Positions 36,944 through 45,792 of a stretch of 64,000 bases of DNA are shown here, piece after piece. How positions within the stretch are numbered: the first letter of the stretch is position 1; the number at the start of each line of letters is the position of its first letter. This DNA comes from Labilibacter sediminis (GTDB lineage: Bacteria; Bacteroidota; Bacteroidia; Bacteroidales; Marinilabiliaceae), in NCBI RefSeq assembly GCF_005877885.1, contig NZ_VCHY01000023.1, positions 1 through 64,000 of the forward strand, in the 5' to 3' direction. A program made the position numbers and the translations under genes. The notes under the pieces are model-generated. The model saw only the letters and a program-made list of their open reading frames with translations, was not told where the DNA came from and did not search any database.

Positions 36944-37752
36944 ATACAAAGAATGGTTTATCAGGTGTTTCTTGGTGCGATTTCTTAATCCAATCGATGG
37001 TTTTAGTGGTGAAGGTACCTAGTACTTCATCCTGCTCGAAGTTATCGGCTTTCCACCCGATTTTGGCTCCGGTAAGTCCGGCTTCTTTTACTGCTTTTCT
37101 ATCGCCCAGCCAGGTAAGGTTACCTTGCACCATGCGGTTTTCGATATAGGCATGAGGTGGCATGTTGAGTGATGCAGAAATGCCAAAGTAGTAGTCAAAA
37201 CCAATATCAAGAGGACCGTTCATAATTGGCTTGGTAAAATCAACATCTTCACCGGTAGTTTCGGATTTAGATTTGGCTCCGCCTTTAAAAGTCCAGTCTT
37301 GTCCTAAATGCCATTTGCCAACAACAGCTGTGTTATAGCCGTTCTTCTTTAGCAGGGACGCCACTGTTTCTCGCTCTACAGAGATAAGGTGGTCACTGTG
37401 TCCTGCTGTTACGCCACTTTTCTTTTCTGTTCGCCAGCAATAACGCCCTGTTAAAATGCCATAACGGGTAGGTGTGCAAACACTGGAGTTGGTGTGCAGA
37501 TCGGTAAAACGCATACCTTCAGTGGCCATACCATCAAGGTTGGGTGTTGGGAATTTACAACCTTCATTATAAGCACCGACGTCTCCATAGCCCATATCAT
37601 CGGCTAAGATGTATATGATATTGGGTTTGCTTTGTGCTTGCAGTCCAAAACAAACCAGAAGTACTAGAATTGTAAGGGTGGAATATTTCATTTTCATTGT
37701 TTTATCAAATGCAGAGGATAATTACCTAAAATCACCCTCCGGTATTATGTGA

Positions 37753-39522
37753 TCAGTTTATTAATTCTACATCCACAAAATATGATGGTATAGTGATGTC
37801 TTCTACTGACGATATCCATGTTTCCAGATCTGTATCACCGGCCTTAACATCCACCTCAAAGGTTACATGTGTATCTGTGGCCTGGATGTCTTTTTCGTAA
37901 GTATTTTTACCTATCGAAAGCTTTGCTTTGTTGGCTGTAAACTCCTTACTTCTTTTTCCTTTGGTTTTTGCATTAAAGGCTAATCCGGTATATAAAGGAT
38001 AACGCGATAGGGTGACATTATATTTACCATCCTTAACAAACGTTACTTTCCATGGGCCACTACCTTTTTCAAGGTTTTGAACATGACCTTGTGAGAAGGC
38101 TGATTTCTCCCATAAGTCCTGTGTAGTTAATGAGATCTTCGGATGTTCTTTAGCTCCCAAAAGAAAGCGAACGGGTGTTTCGCGGTCGGCTGCATTTTTA
38201 TCGAGCCAGACGATTAAGGCATCATCCATTGCTTTTGCTCTATCCGGATATTTGTCAGCTAAATTGTTCTTTTGAGCACGATCGTCTTTTACATTGTATA
38301 GTTCTTTTCTGCCAACCCAACGCCAATCACCATCAATAACGCAGTATTTGTTCCTTTTAAACAATACATCTTTATTCGGATTTAGCTTTACTAAAAACAG
38401 TTGACGCTCATCATTTCCGGGTATTGGCTTTCCATATAAAGCAGGTTTAAATGATACGCCATCCTGATCAAGTTCCTGTATAGTTTTCACATCACAAATA
38501 TCCATCACAGTAGGGAGGATATCCATTACCGAAGTTAAAGCATCTACTTCTTTAGATTTGAAATTACCGTTAGGGTAGTGGAAGAAAGAAAACAAGCGGT
38601 GTCCACCTTCATATGGGGAGCCTTTACCTCCTCTTTGTCCCATGTTAAAGCCTTGTTTTGTTGGCCATTCGTTTTCGTTGAATTGTGCCGCATAGCCTGC
38701 GGTACCATCATCAGTGGTGAACACGATGATGGTATTGTCCTTTATACCTTCTTTTTCAAGGGCTGCTGTTAATCTGCCCATGTTCTCATCCAGATTGGTA
38801 ATCATACCATAGTATATGGCTTGTTTTTGAGGATGTCCTTTTTCCACCCACGGTTTAGAATATTCTTCAGCAACAATGGCTGGCAAGTGAGCTACATTAA
38901 GCGCCAGGTATATCATAAAAGGCTTATCTTCAGCATTACATTCTTTTGCATAGCGGATGGTTTCATTGAAGAAGACATCGGTGCAATAACCTTCGTACTG
39001 TTTGGGCTCACCATTATGATAGTAGGTGTCGTCAAAGTAATCGTTTCCCCAATAGTCTGAAATCTGACTGATACCACCACATTTAAAGTTAACAGTCTCC
39101 TCAAATCCCTGATCTTGAGCTCTGAATGGCCAGCTGTCTCCTAAGTGCCATTTTCCAAACTGACCGGTGGCATAACCATTTTCTTTAAATACTTCTGCAA
39201 TGGTTACTTCTTCGGTGCGCATATTACTACGCCCCACACTGGTTCGCCATGCACCGGTACGTAAAGAATATTTTCCGGTCATCATAGCAGTACGTGAAGG
39301 TGTACACATAATGGCCTGGTGGAAGTTGTTCAATCTCACCGACTCATTAGCAAATTTGTCGATGTTGGGTGTTTTTAACCAAGGGTTGCCCAAACAACCA
39401 AGGTTATTTCCTTGATCATCGCTCATGATGACGATGACATTGGGTTTGTTTTTTTGAGCCATACCAGTATATGATAAGGTCAACCCACAGAATAATAATA
39501 ATAATAATAAGATTTTTTTCAT
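37753..39522 (-). CDS. S1 sulfatase with extra C-terminal beta domain (CTPSR type)
   Basis: A 589-aa sulfatase from MKKILLLLLLFC; the frame is open to 39585, but the longer start would hide the signal peptide. Motifs are MSDDQGNNLGCLG, Cys73-Thr-Pro-Ser-Arg with TAMMTGKYSLRTGAW, FGKWHLGDSWP and FTTDDGTAGYAAQ. After the usual ending (ELYNVKDDRAQKNNL) come about 130 further residues (from about 460) rich in beta strands, including GPWKVTFVKDGKYNVTLSR, which look like a separate beta-sandwich domain. The leucine run in the signal peptide comes from an AAT trinucleotide repeat. It is first in the minus-strand sulfatase run, 55 bp before the IS-split gene. Confidence 0.86.
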   Translation of the reverse strand: MKKILLLLLLFCGLTLSYTGMAQKNKPNVIVIMSDDQGNNLGCLGNPWLKTPNIDKFANESVRLNNFHQAIMCTPSRTAMMTGKYSLRTGAWRTSVGRSNMRTEEVTIAEVFKENGYATGQFGKWHLGDSWPFRAQDQGFEETVNFKCGGISQISDYWGNDYFDDTYYHNGEPKQYEGYCTDVFFNETIRYAKECNAEDKPFMIYLALNVAHLPAIVAEEYSKPWVEKGHPQKQAIYYGMITNLDENMGRLTAALEKEGIKDNTIIVFTTDDGTAGYAAQFNENEWPTKQGFNMGQRGGKGSPYEGGHRLFSFFHYPNGNFKSKEVDALTSVMDILPTVMDICDVKTIQELDQDGVSFKPALYGKPIPGNDERQLFLVKLNPNKDVLFKRNKYCVIDGDWRWVGRKELYNVKDDRAQKNNLADKYPDRAKAMDDALIVWLDKNAADRETPVRFLLGAKEHPKISLTTQDLWEKSAFSQGHVQNLEKGSGPWKVTFVKDGKYNVTLSRYPLYTGLAFNAKTKGKRSKEFTANKAKLSIGKNTYEKDIQATDTHVTFEVDVKAGDTDLETWISSVEDITIPSYFVDVELIN

Positions 39523-40138
39523 GCGTTTAATATTTTTGTCATTAGAAAATGTGCCAAATATTTCTGCACATTCAGTAATTCGCATTAATTTGTTTTAATC
39601 ACTTTCCTGTGTGTAGTTTATGATTAATAAAGTTAATGTTCGTTTCTTCTGTTTATAATTTCATTTGTTGCGTATTGTTTGTATGCAATTTGATAATTTG
39701 TTCTGAGGCTAAAGTTTCATTACATTCAGTGCAAGTCTCAATAACTTGTTGACATACATTCGTTAGAAGTCCTAATTTATGTATCTTGTTGATTTATAAG
39801 TTTAAGTAGGTAGAGGAAAGAGGGGTGAGTACAAATTAAATATTTTGAGACTACCTGTTTTTTTCTATTTTTTTAGACCATAATATAGAGACAGTTGTTT
39901 TATATAATAGTTTTGGAAGTCGTCGAAATGCATTTTATCTTTTAAGAGATATTGCACATTTGGTTTTGGAAGAATAAAAATAAGTACCTAACACTGTTTA
40001 TTAAACATTTGGAGGAAAGTGCTAAATTTTGGAGTTGGTGCATTAATAAAAAAGCGTTGCAGTTTGAAAGGAAGGTGCTTTGAATTGCAAAATGTGTGAT
40101 ATACATGTCCGTTAGTTGAAACTATAAAATATACAACT
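39523..40138. promoter_or_regulatory. Divergent intergenic region, sulfatase run / PQQ-like gene
   Basis: 616 AT-rich bases with no convincing ORF. It probably contains the promoter of the minus-strand sulfatase run and that of the plus-strand propeller gene. No operator could be named. Confidence 0.45.
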
Positions 40139-41323
40139 ATGAATAAGATTTTTATTTTCTTTTTGCTAATAATATTAAAACTGAACTATTCTTATGCACA
40201 AGGTGATATTTTGTGGGAATTTGAGACAAAAGGCAGGATTTATTCATCTCCAATAATTGAAGGAGACATTGTATTTGTTGGAAGTGGTGACCATAGTTTT
40301 TATGCTATTAATAAAAATACCGGGCATAAAGTTTGGGAATTTAAAGCTGGTGGAGAAATTCACTCATCACCATTTATACTAAACAATTTTGTTTATTTTG
40401 GTAGTGCAGATGGAAATTTATATGCTGTACATAAAGCCGATGGAAAGTTGATCTGGAAGTTTGAGTCTGAGGGAGAAAAAAAATATGACTTATGGGATTA
40501 TTACCTGTCATCGCCCAAAGGAGACGAGGAAACTATTTATTGGGGTTGCGGTGATGGAAATTTATATGCTATTGAAGGTAGCAACGGACAATTGAAATGG
40601 AAATTTCAGACTAAAGGTATTATCCATGCATCACCGGTAATTTATAAAAACAATGTCTTTATAGGAAGTTTTGATGGGAACTTTTATTGTATTCAGAAAG
40701 AAAATGGTTCGTTAGTATGGAAATTTAAAACCGTTGGGGCAAGCTATTTTCCAAAGGGGGAAATTCAGAAGGCGGCATTAGTAAAAGATGATGTTGTTTA
40801 TTTTGGTAGCAGGGATTATAACATTTATGCATTGGATACTCGTACTGGGATTGGTAAGTGGAACATGAGAGAAGTAAATGGTTGGATTATTGCTACACCA
40901 ACTATATATAAGGACAATATTTACTTTGGCACCTCAGATGCTCACCTATTTTATTCCATGAACAAAGTTAGTGGATCAATTAATTGGACTATTCCTGTTA
41001 ACATGAGAGTTTATGGTTCAGCTATTACTCATAACAATATAATATACTTTGGAACTTTTGATGGTAAAGTTATAGGTGTTGACTACTTAACCGGGCAAAG
41101 AAAATGGGAGTTCCAAACAGAAAAAAGCAAATTAAATTATAGTAGTATATATAATGAAAAAGGCGAATTCAAAGAAGGATTTGAAATTTATGGCAACGAT
41201 TTCGAAGCATCAGAAGTCTTAATTCACTCACTAGGTTCTATCCTTTCCAGTCCTGTTATTGATAATGAAATCATCTTTTTTGGTAGTTCAGACGGAAACT
41301 TATATGCCGTAAAACTTAAATAA
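40139..41323 (+). CDS. Secreted PQQ-like beta-propeller repeat protein
   Basis: A 394-aa exported protein (signal about 1-20). The rest is seven to eight repeats of about 40 residues with the PQQ-propeller pattern: G-K-L-I-W-K-F, a turn, G-x-I-x-S-S-P, then VYFGSxDGNLYA. Such propellers bind PQQ in dehydrogenases or act as scaffolds; the dehydrogenase domains are missing here, so a binding or structural role is more likely. It stands alone on the plus strand between two minus-strand sulfatase groups, with no downstream partner. Function unknown. Confidence 0.78.
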   Translation: MNKIFIFFLLIILKLNYSYAQGDILWEFETKGRIYSSPIIEGDIVFVGSGDHSFYAINKNTGHKVWEFKAGGEIHSSPFILNNFVYFGSADGNLYAVHKADGKLIWKFESEGEKKYDLWDYYLSSPKGDEETIYWGCGDGNLYAIEGSNGQLKWKFQTKGIIHASPVIYKNNVFIGSFDGNFYCIQKENGSLVWKFKTVGASYFPKGEIQKAALVKDDVVYFGSRDYNIYALDTRTGIGKWNMREVNGWIIATPTIYKDNIYFGTSDAHLFYSMNKVSGSINWTIPVNMRVYGSAITHNNIIYFGTFDGKVIGVDYLTGQRKWEFQTEKSKLNYSSIYNEKGEFKEGFEIYGNDFEASEVLIHSLGSILSSPVIDNEIIFFGSSDGNLYAVKLK

Positions 41324-41799
41324 ACTGAGTAACATAAAATAATCGCCATTAAACCCACTTTATGCATTAGAAAATCTATTACACATTGATATCACTTCAA
41401 AACAAGACACTTTGTTGCTTCACTTCAACTCACCAGAACGATGCTATGCCTCGTTTCAGTAAAAGCCTTGTTTTATTGCGCTTTCAATGTTCATGACGAA
41501 GTTCTAATACATAATGCGGGTTAAACAGGTGCATATTTAAATCCGTTCTACCCAAATATACTAATCCACATAAAGCAACTAGATTGCAACAATAGCCAAG
41601 GAATCTTAATCTTACCAATTTCGACGGGGCTGTTTTATGCACATTTTTTATAAATATCCACAAAGCTCCGGTCTTACGTTGTCCCTTTTCAATAACCTCA
41701 TTAATACTTCATTTGTAACACATAAATGGAGTTTTTTTTTAGCTCAGTCACAATTAAGGGTTGAACTTTTCGCACAAGGTTCTACCTCTTACACCAATT

Positions 41800-41957
41800 T
41801 TATTATGAAATTAGCTTTAAATAATTTTAGAAATTTTGGATTTAATCAAGGCATAAAATTGAGTCATAGCCATAGCTACGGCGATATTTTATAATGAAGA
41901 GTAAATTCAAAAGAATAAAATTATAACGTTAATTTTATGGTAATATTGGTATTATTG
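41800..41957. repeat. Dispersed repeat element, diverged copy
   Basis: The core CATAGCCATAGCTACGG (41865-41881) matches 10331-10347 at 16 of 17 bases. The flanks share AAAATTATA-type blocks and a right end reading TTGGTATTATT, like the other copy's TGGTATAATT. The boundaries are approximate. Confidence 0.45.
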
Positions 41958-42095
41958 TAACAGATCCTTTTTTTATGAAGCGACATGAAGTTCTAAAAGC
42001 AATCAAATATAAAGAAGATGGCTAGAAAAAGTAGGTAGAGATCTCGATTCAGCTCCACACAACTCCACAAATTTTCACAGCATATTCGGAAGTTC

Positions 42096-42136
42096 TACAC
42101 AAACTGTTCGTACTCTTAGTGCGAACAGTTTGTGTA
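42096..42136. repeat. Strong perfect hairpin
   Basis: A perfect 15-bp inverted repeat (42096-42110 and 42122-42136, arm TACACAAACTGTTCG) extends inward by a T-G wobble and two more pairs, leaving a 5-nt loop. There is no T run next to it and no gene end nearby, so a plain terminator is unlikely. Confidence 0.75.
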
Positions 42137-42425
42137 CATTCTGCGAACAGCCTACGAAGAGATGTGATGCCGTTGCGAAGGATTTGCGATGCGGTCCCGA
42201 AGAAAAGTCGAAAAAAACGTCAAAACTCACCAAAACTGGAATGTACTTTCCCTTAACTCCAAAAAGCTGGAATCTTTTTACCGTATTAGGCATAAGAGTG
42301 GAGTTATTGGGTATTTGGGGCATCCTACCGGTAAGTAAATATTTATGGTGTAAATTTTAGTGGCACATAATCAGGTAAATACAAAGATAAAAAGTCGGCT
42401 TGTAATATGTATGGGGTGATTTTTC

Positions 42426-42450
42426 AAAAAAAAGAGGCATTGAGAATGCC
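42426..42450 (-). terminator. Rho-independent terminator
   Basis: A 6-bp stem (GGCATT 42436-42441, AATGCC 42445-42450) with a 3-nt loop, followed on the minus strand by a long T run (42426-42433). It lies just downstream of the minus-strand sulfatase at 42465. Confidence 0.75.
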
Positions 42451-42464
42451 GCATAAGTAGTGTC

Positions 42465-44096
42465 TTATTTTTTCTTTTTTCGAGTCTTCTTAGGATTTTT
42501 TATTCTTTCTGCTTTATACTCATGTGAAATATGAATAGCCTTTTGTTCATCTTCTGCTGTGTAATCCCAGTATTCATTGATTACTTTATTGATTGCATAT
42601 TTTGGGTCATCTTCTTTATATTCTGCTCTAAGTGCTTTTAATTCTTTTTTTAGTTTATCCTGAGTGGATATAAATTCAGGCTGACCATACACATTGTTCA
42701 TTTCGTGTGGGTCTTTTTGTAAATCGTACAGCTCCCAGGCAGGAGGAGTGGGGGCGTTAAAATCCTTACTGTTTGTACTTTTGTTACTGGTACCATAAAA
42801 CTGAATTAGTTTGTGTGTTTTGGTACGTATAGCAATATGTGCTGGTACTTCGTGATGCGCCATATGCAGCCAATAATGGTAGTAGGCGGCCTGTTTCCAG
42901 TCTTTAGGCTCCTTACCTGTTTCTAAAATGGTTCTAAAGCTCTTGCCTTGCATCACTTCAGGTGTTTCAATACCTGCAAAATCCAACAGTGTAGGGGCAA
43001 AATCAACATTTTCCACTATGGCATCCGATTTTAATCCTGCTTTTATAGCTTTAGGATAACGAACGATAAAGGGCACACGAGCTCCTTCTTCGTAGCCCCA
43101 GCGTTTGTCTATATAATCGTGCTCCCCAAGGTAAAAGCCCTGATCGCTAGTATAGATAATGATGGTGTTATCGTAAATGCCTTCCTCTTTCAGATAGTCA
43201 ATGACCCGTTTGATATTGTCGTCTACTCCTTTTATACAACGCAGGTATTTTTTTAAATAAATCTGGTAGGCTTCTTTGGTAGCAGCATCTCCATTTAAAT
43301 CTGATTTTTTAAGATAGTTTCGTGCACAACTTCGGCGTGCACGGCCACTGACGGATGAACCGATATATGGTTTTAGTTCACCATTGTGCCCCTTTGTGGC
43401 AAGGGAACCATGATTGCCCTCTTCAAATAAACTGGCTGGCTCTGGAATCTCCACATCGGCCAAATAAGTATCATAACGTGGTGCATTGTCAAAAGGGCCG
43501 TGCGGAGCTTTAAAGTGGTGCTTTACAAAGAATGGTTTTGTCTTGTTACGGTTTTTCAACCAATCGATGACTTCATTGGTTATCACATCCGACGAATGGC
43601 CTTCTTCTTGCACCAAATTATTTTTGTCTCTTCCGATAACCTCAAAATCCGGGTTGAAGTATTTGCCCTGACTTTGAAGAACTTTGAAATAATCGAAAGC
43701 CAATGGTTGCGTGCTCAAATGCCATTTTCCGATTACGGCTGTCTGGTATCCTGCCTCACTCAGATAATTGGGAAGGTGCTGATTTTCTTTAGCCACCTTA
43801 CCACCTAAAGAGGTTACACCATTAACAGCACTGTACTGACCGGTAAGTATAGATGCACGACTGGGTGAACAGATGGAGTTGGTGCAAAATACATTCTGCA
43901 TCAACATCCCTTCGCTGGCTAAAGCATCTATTGTAGGAGTTGGGTTTAATACTGCCAATCGGCTGCCGTAAGCACCTACTGCCTCCGCACTGTGGTCGTC
44001 AGACATGATGAAGAGGATGTTTGGCTTTTCTTGAGCTTTTACTGTAAGCGCCAATAAGGCAAGTATAAAGAAGAATGTGATTTTTATATGTTTCAT
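42465..44096 (-). CDS. S1 sulfatase, 6-O-sulfatase-like group, second copy
   Basis: A 543-aa sulfatase from MKHIKITFFFILALLAL; the frame is open to 44189 but the longer start is not signal-like. Motifs are MSDDHSAEAVGAYGSR, Cys76-Ser-Pro-Ser-Arg with ASILTGQYSAVNG, IGKWHLSTQP, and YTSDQGFYLGEHDYIDKRW. The tail is lysine- and arginine-rich (KTRKKKK). It is a clear paralogue of the sulfatase at 33300, and like it follows a CTPTR sulfatase of the 44219 group. It is the last gene of the second minus-strand run, with its own terminator. A 6-O-sulfate on a galactose-type sugar is a plausible target. Confidence 0.87.
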   Translation of the reverse strand: MKHIKITFFFILALLALTVKAQEKPNILFIMSDDHSAEAVGAYGSRLAVLNPTPTIDALASEGMLMQNVFCTNSICSPSRASILTGQYSAVNGVTSLGGKVAKENQHLPNYLSEAGYQTAVIGKWHLSTQPLAFDYFKVLQSQGKYFNPDFEVIGRDKNNLVQEEGHSSDVITNEVIDWLKNRNKTKPFFVKHHFKAPHGPFDNAPRYDTYLADVEIPEPASLFEEGNHGSLATKGHNGELKPYIGSSVSGRARRSCARNYLKKSDLNGDAATKEAYQIYLKKYLRCIKGVDDNIKRVIDYLKEEGIYDNTIIIYTSDQGFYLGEHDYIDKRWGYEEGARVPFIVRYPKAIKAGLKSDAIVENVDFAPTLLDFAGIETPEVMQGKSFRTILETGKEPKDWKQAAYYHYWLHMAHHEVPAHIAIRTKTHKLIQFYGTSNKSTNSKDFNAPTPPAWELYDLQKDPHEMNNVYGQPEFISTQDKLKKELKALRAEYKEDDPKYAINKVINEYWDYTAEDEQKAIHISHEYKAERIKNPKKTRKKKK

Positions 44097-44218
44097 GGTG
44101 TGTTTTTTATGCGACATGCCTTGACTTTCTTTGCTTCCGTTTCTTGTGTTAAGACAAGAAATGAAGTCGGGTTTGGGCGGAAAGCCCAATTGAATTAAAA
44201 CTCTATTGATAGAGGAAA

Positions 44219-45790
44219 TTATTTATATTCCTTAACGTATCCCTTAAGCACTTCAAGTTGTTCCCATCGTTTACCAGAATCATTTTTTTGAATGCTTCCT
44301 TTGGTACTTCTACCGTTGTCAATGTACTGAGCAAGTAATGATTTTAACTCTTCTACTACTTCAGGATATAAGTGTTGTACATTGGTTGATTCTCCGGCAT
44401 CTTTTTCCATATCGAAAAGTTCAATGTCAGCAGGATTGATTACCGGCTTGTCCTTTGGATTTTTACGACGTGTACCACCGCCGGTAGCTAATACCAACTT
44501 CCATTTACCTTTACGGATAGCGAATTTACCGGCATCGGAATGGTGCACAATACCGCCTCGGTCCTCATCATTGAGTTTTTTACCTAAAAGAGCAGGTAGG
44601 AAGCTTTTACTATCTTCAGCTGTATTATCAGCCAATTCAACATCTAAGATATCAGCAACCGTAGCCATTAAATCGGTCGTGCAGATGTTGTAGTCGTTAA
44701 CGGTTTTCTTTTTTACTTTATCAGGCCATCGAACCATAAATGGAACACGGTGGCCAGCTTCCCAGGCACTACCTTTTAATCCACGATAAGTGAAACTTGG
44801 ATAATGGCCTTGTGTATGTAAATCTTTGAATTTTGCTGTTGGTGAACAACCGTTGTCAGCTGTAAAGATGATTAAAGTATTGTCAGCTATATTTAGTTCA
44901 TCCAAGGTCTTAAGAATTTTGCCCACTGACCAGTCCACTTCCATACAGAAATCGCCATATTCACCAATGCCACTTTTACCAAGAAAGTTCTTACTTGGTA
45001 CGATAGGTGAGTGTGGGGCATTCAATGGCATGTACACAAAAAAGGGTTTGTCGGGGAATTGTGTCTGCGTTTTTTTTATCCAATCGGTAGTCTTTTGAGT
45101 AAAGGTACCTAACACTTCATCTTGTTTAAAATTATCTGCTTTCCAACCCTCTTTCGCCTGAACCAGACCAGCAGCCTTGATGGCTTTTTTATCGGCCAAA
45201 TATGTTAAGTTACCTAGTACATGACGATTCTCAATGTAGGCGTGTGGTGGCATATTTAGTGATGCTGAGATACCAAAGTAATAGTCAAAACCAAAGTCTA
45301 GAGGTCCATTTTTTATGGCTTGTTTATAATCCACGTTTTCGCCTGTTGTCTCCACCTTTGATTTCGCCTCACCGACAAAGGTAAAGTCTTGTCCTAAGTG
45401 CCACTTACCTACAATAGCCGTGTTGTAGCCGTTTTTCTTTAATAAGGAAGCTACCGTTTCGCGCTCAAGAGCCATTAAATGTTTGCTATGGCCTTGTGTA
45501 ACACCACTCTTTTTTTCGGTACGCCAGCAGTAACGACCAGTCATAATACCATATCGTGTAGGTGTACAAACACTGGAGTTGGTGTGAAGGTCTGTAAAAC
45601 GCATGCCTTCGGTGGCCATACGATCGAGGTTTGGAGTAGGAAACTGACAATCTTCGTTGTATGCTCCTACATCACCATATCCCATGTCATCGGCAAGGAT
45701 GTAAATGATGTTTGGTTTGCTTTGTGCATTAGAAAGACAAGAATACCCAACAAAAAGGGCTAATACTATTATAGTTTTTAATTTGTTCAT
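44219..45790 (-). CDS. S1 sulfatase, intact paralogue of the IS-split gene (CTPTR type)
   Basis: A 523-aa sulfatase with a signal peptide (about 1-23, ending CLSNAQ). Motifs are LADDMGYGDVGAYNEDC, Cys75-Thr-Pro-Thr-Arg with YGIMTGRYCWRT, VGKWHLGQDFTF, PLNAPHSPIVPSK and FTADNGCSPTAKF. The C terminus (ELFDMEKDAGESTNV, GRSTKG) is nearly the same as in the copy at 35233-37697. The close match shows recent duplication, and this copy remains open. It follows the nuclease-like gene by 2 bp, so they are tightly co-transcribed. The enzyme resembles GalNAc-6-sulfatase/arylsulfatase A-type members; the real substrate is unknown. Confidence 0.88.
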   Translation of the reverse strand: MNKLKTIIVLALFVGYSCLSNAQSKPNIIYILADDMGYGDVGAYNEDCQFPTPNLDRMATEGMRFTDLHTNSSVCTPTRYGIMTGRYCWRTEKKSGVTQGHSKHLMALERETVASLLKKNGYNTAIVGKWHLGQDFTFVGEAKSKVETTGENVDYKQAIKNGPLDFGFDYYFGISASLNMPPHAYIENRHVLGNLTYLADKKAIKAAGLVQAKEGWKADNFKQDEVLGTFTQKTTDWIKKTQTQFPDKPFFVYMPLNAPHSPIVPSKNFLGKSGIGEYGDFCMEVDWSVGKILKTLDELNIADNTLIIFTADNGCSPTAKFKDLHTQGHYPSFTYRGLKGSAWEAGHRVPFMVRWPDKVKKKTVNDYNICTTDLMATVADILDVELADNTAEDSKSFLPALLGKKLNDEDRGGIVHHSDAGKFAIRKGKWKLVLATGGGTRRKNPKDKPVINPADIELFDMEKDAGESTNVQHLYPEVVEELKSLLAQYIDNGRSTKGSIQKNDSGKRWEQLEVLKGYVKEYK

Positions 45791-45792
45791 CG

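Larger units (their letters stand above)
35233..37697 (-). pseudogene. S1 sulfatase split by an IS5-family element
   Basis: The N-terminal half (36942-37697) has a signal peptide, ADDMGYGDVG and the signature Cys74-Thr-Pro-Thr-Arg with YGILTGRYCWRT. It breaks off after TPDKPFFV. The C-terminal half (35233-36042) resumes exactly at MPLNAPHAPIVP, with FTADNGCSPQ and the final ELFDMEKDAGEITNV. The insertion falls between the two codons that read V-Y-M in the intact paralogue at 44219-45790. Without the insert the gene would encode about 520 aa. The transposase runs on the opposite strand. The element should stop production of active enzyme and may be polar on the downstream genes. Confidence 0.93.
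41324..42425. other. Long gap with repeat remnants, no gene
   Basis: About 1.1 kb without a credible gene. Short open frames at 41637-41894 and 42075-42360 have no recognisable motif and odd composition. It holds a partial copy of the dispersed repeat (about 41800-41957) and a strong hairpin (42096-42136). The patchwork looks like old insertion debris. Confidence 0.55.

Noticed and set aside
39491-39510. AAT trinucleotide repeat
   Set aside because: It lies in frame inside the leucine-rich signal peptide of the sulfatase at 37753; length changes would only add or remove leucines.
41637-41894. 85-codon frame in a large gap
   Set aside because: No motif, mixed composition, no ribosome-binding or operon context; the second half overlaps a dispersed repeat.
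42075-42360. Overlapping short frames around the strong hairpin
   Set aside because: They are opposite-strand readings of the same palindromic area; no conserved domain is visible.
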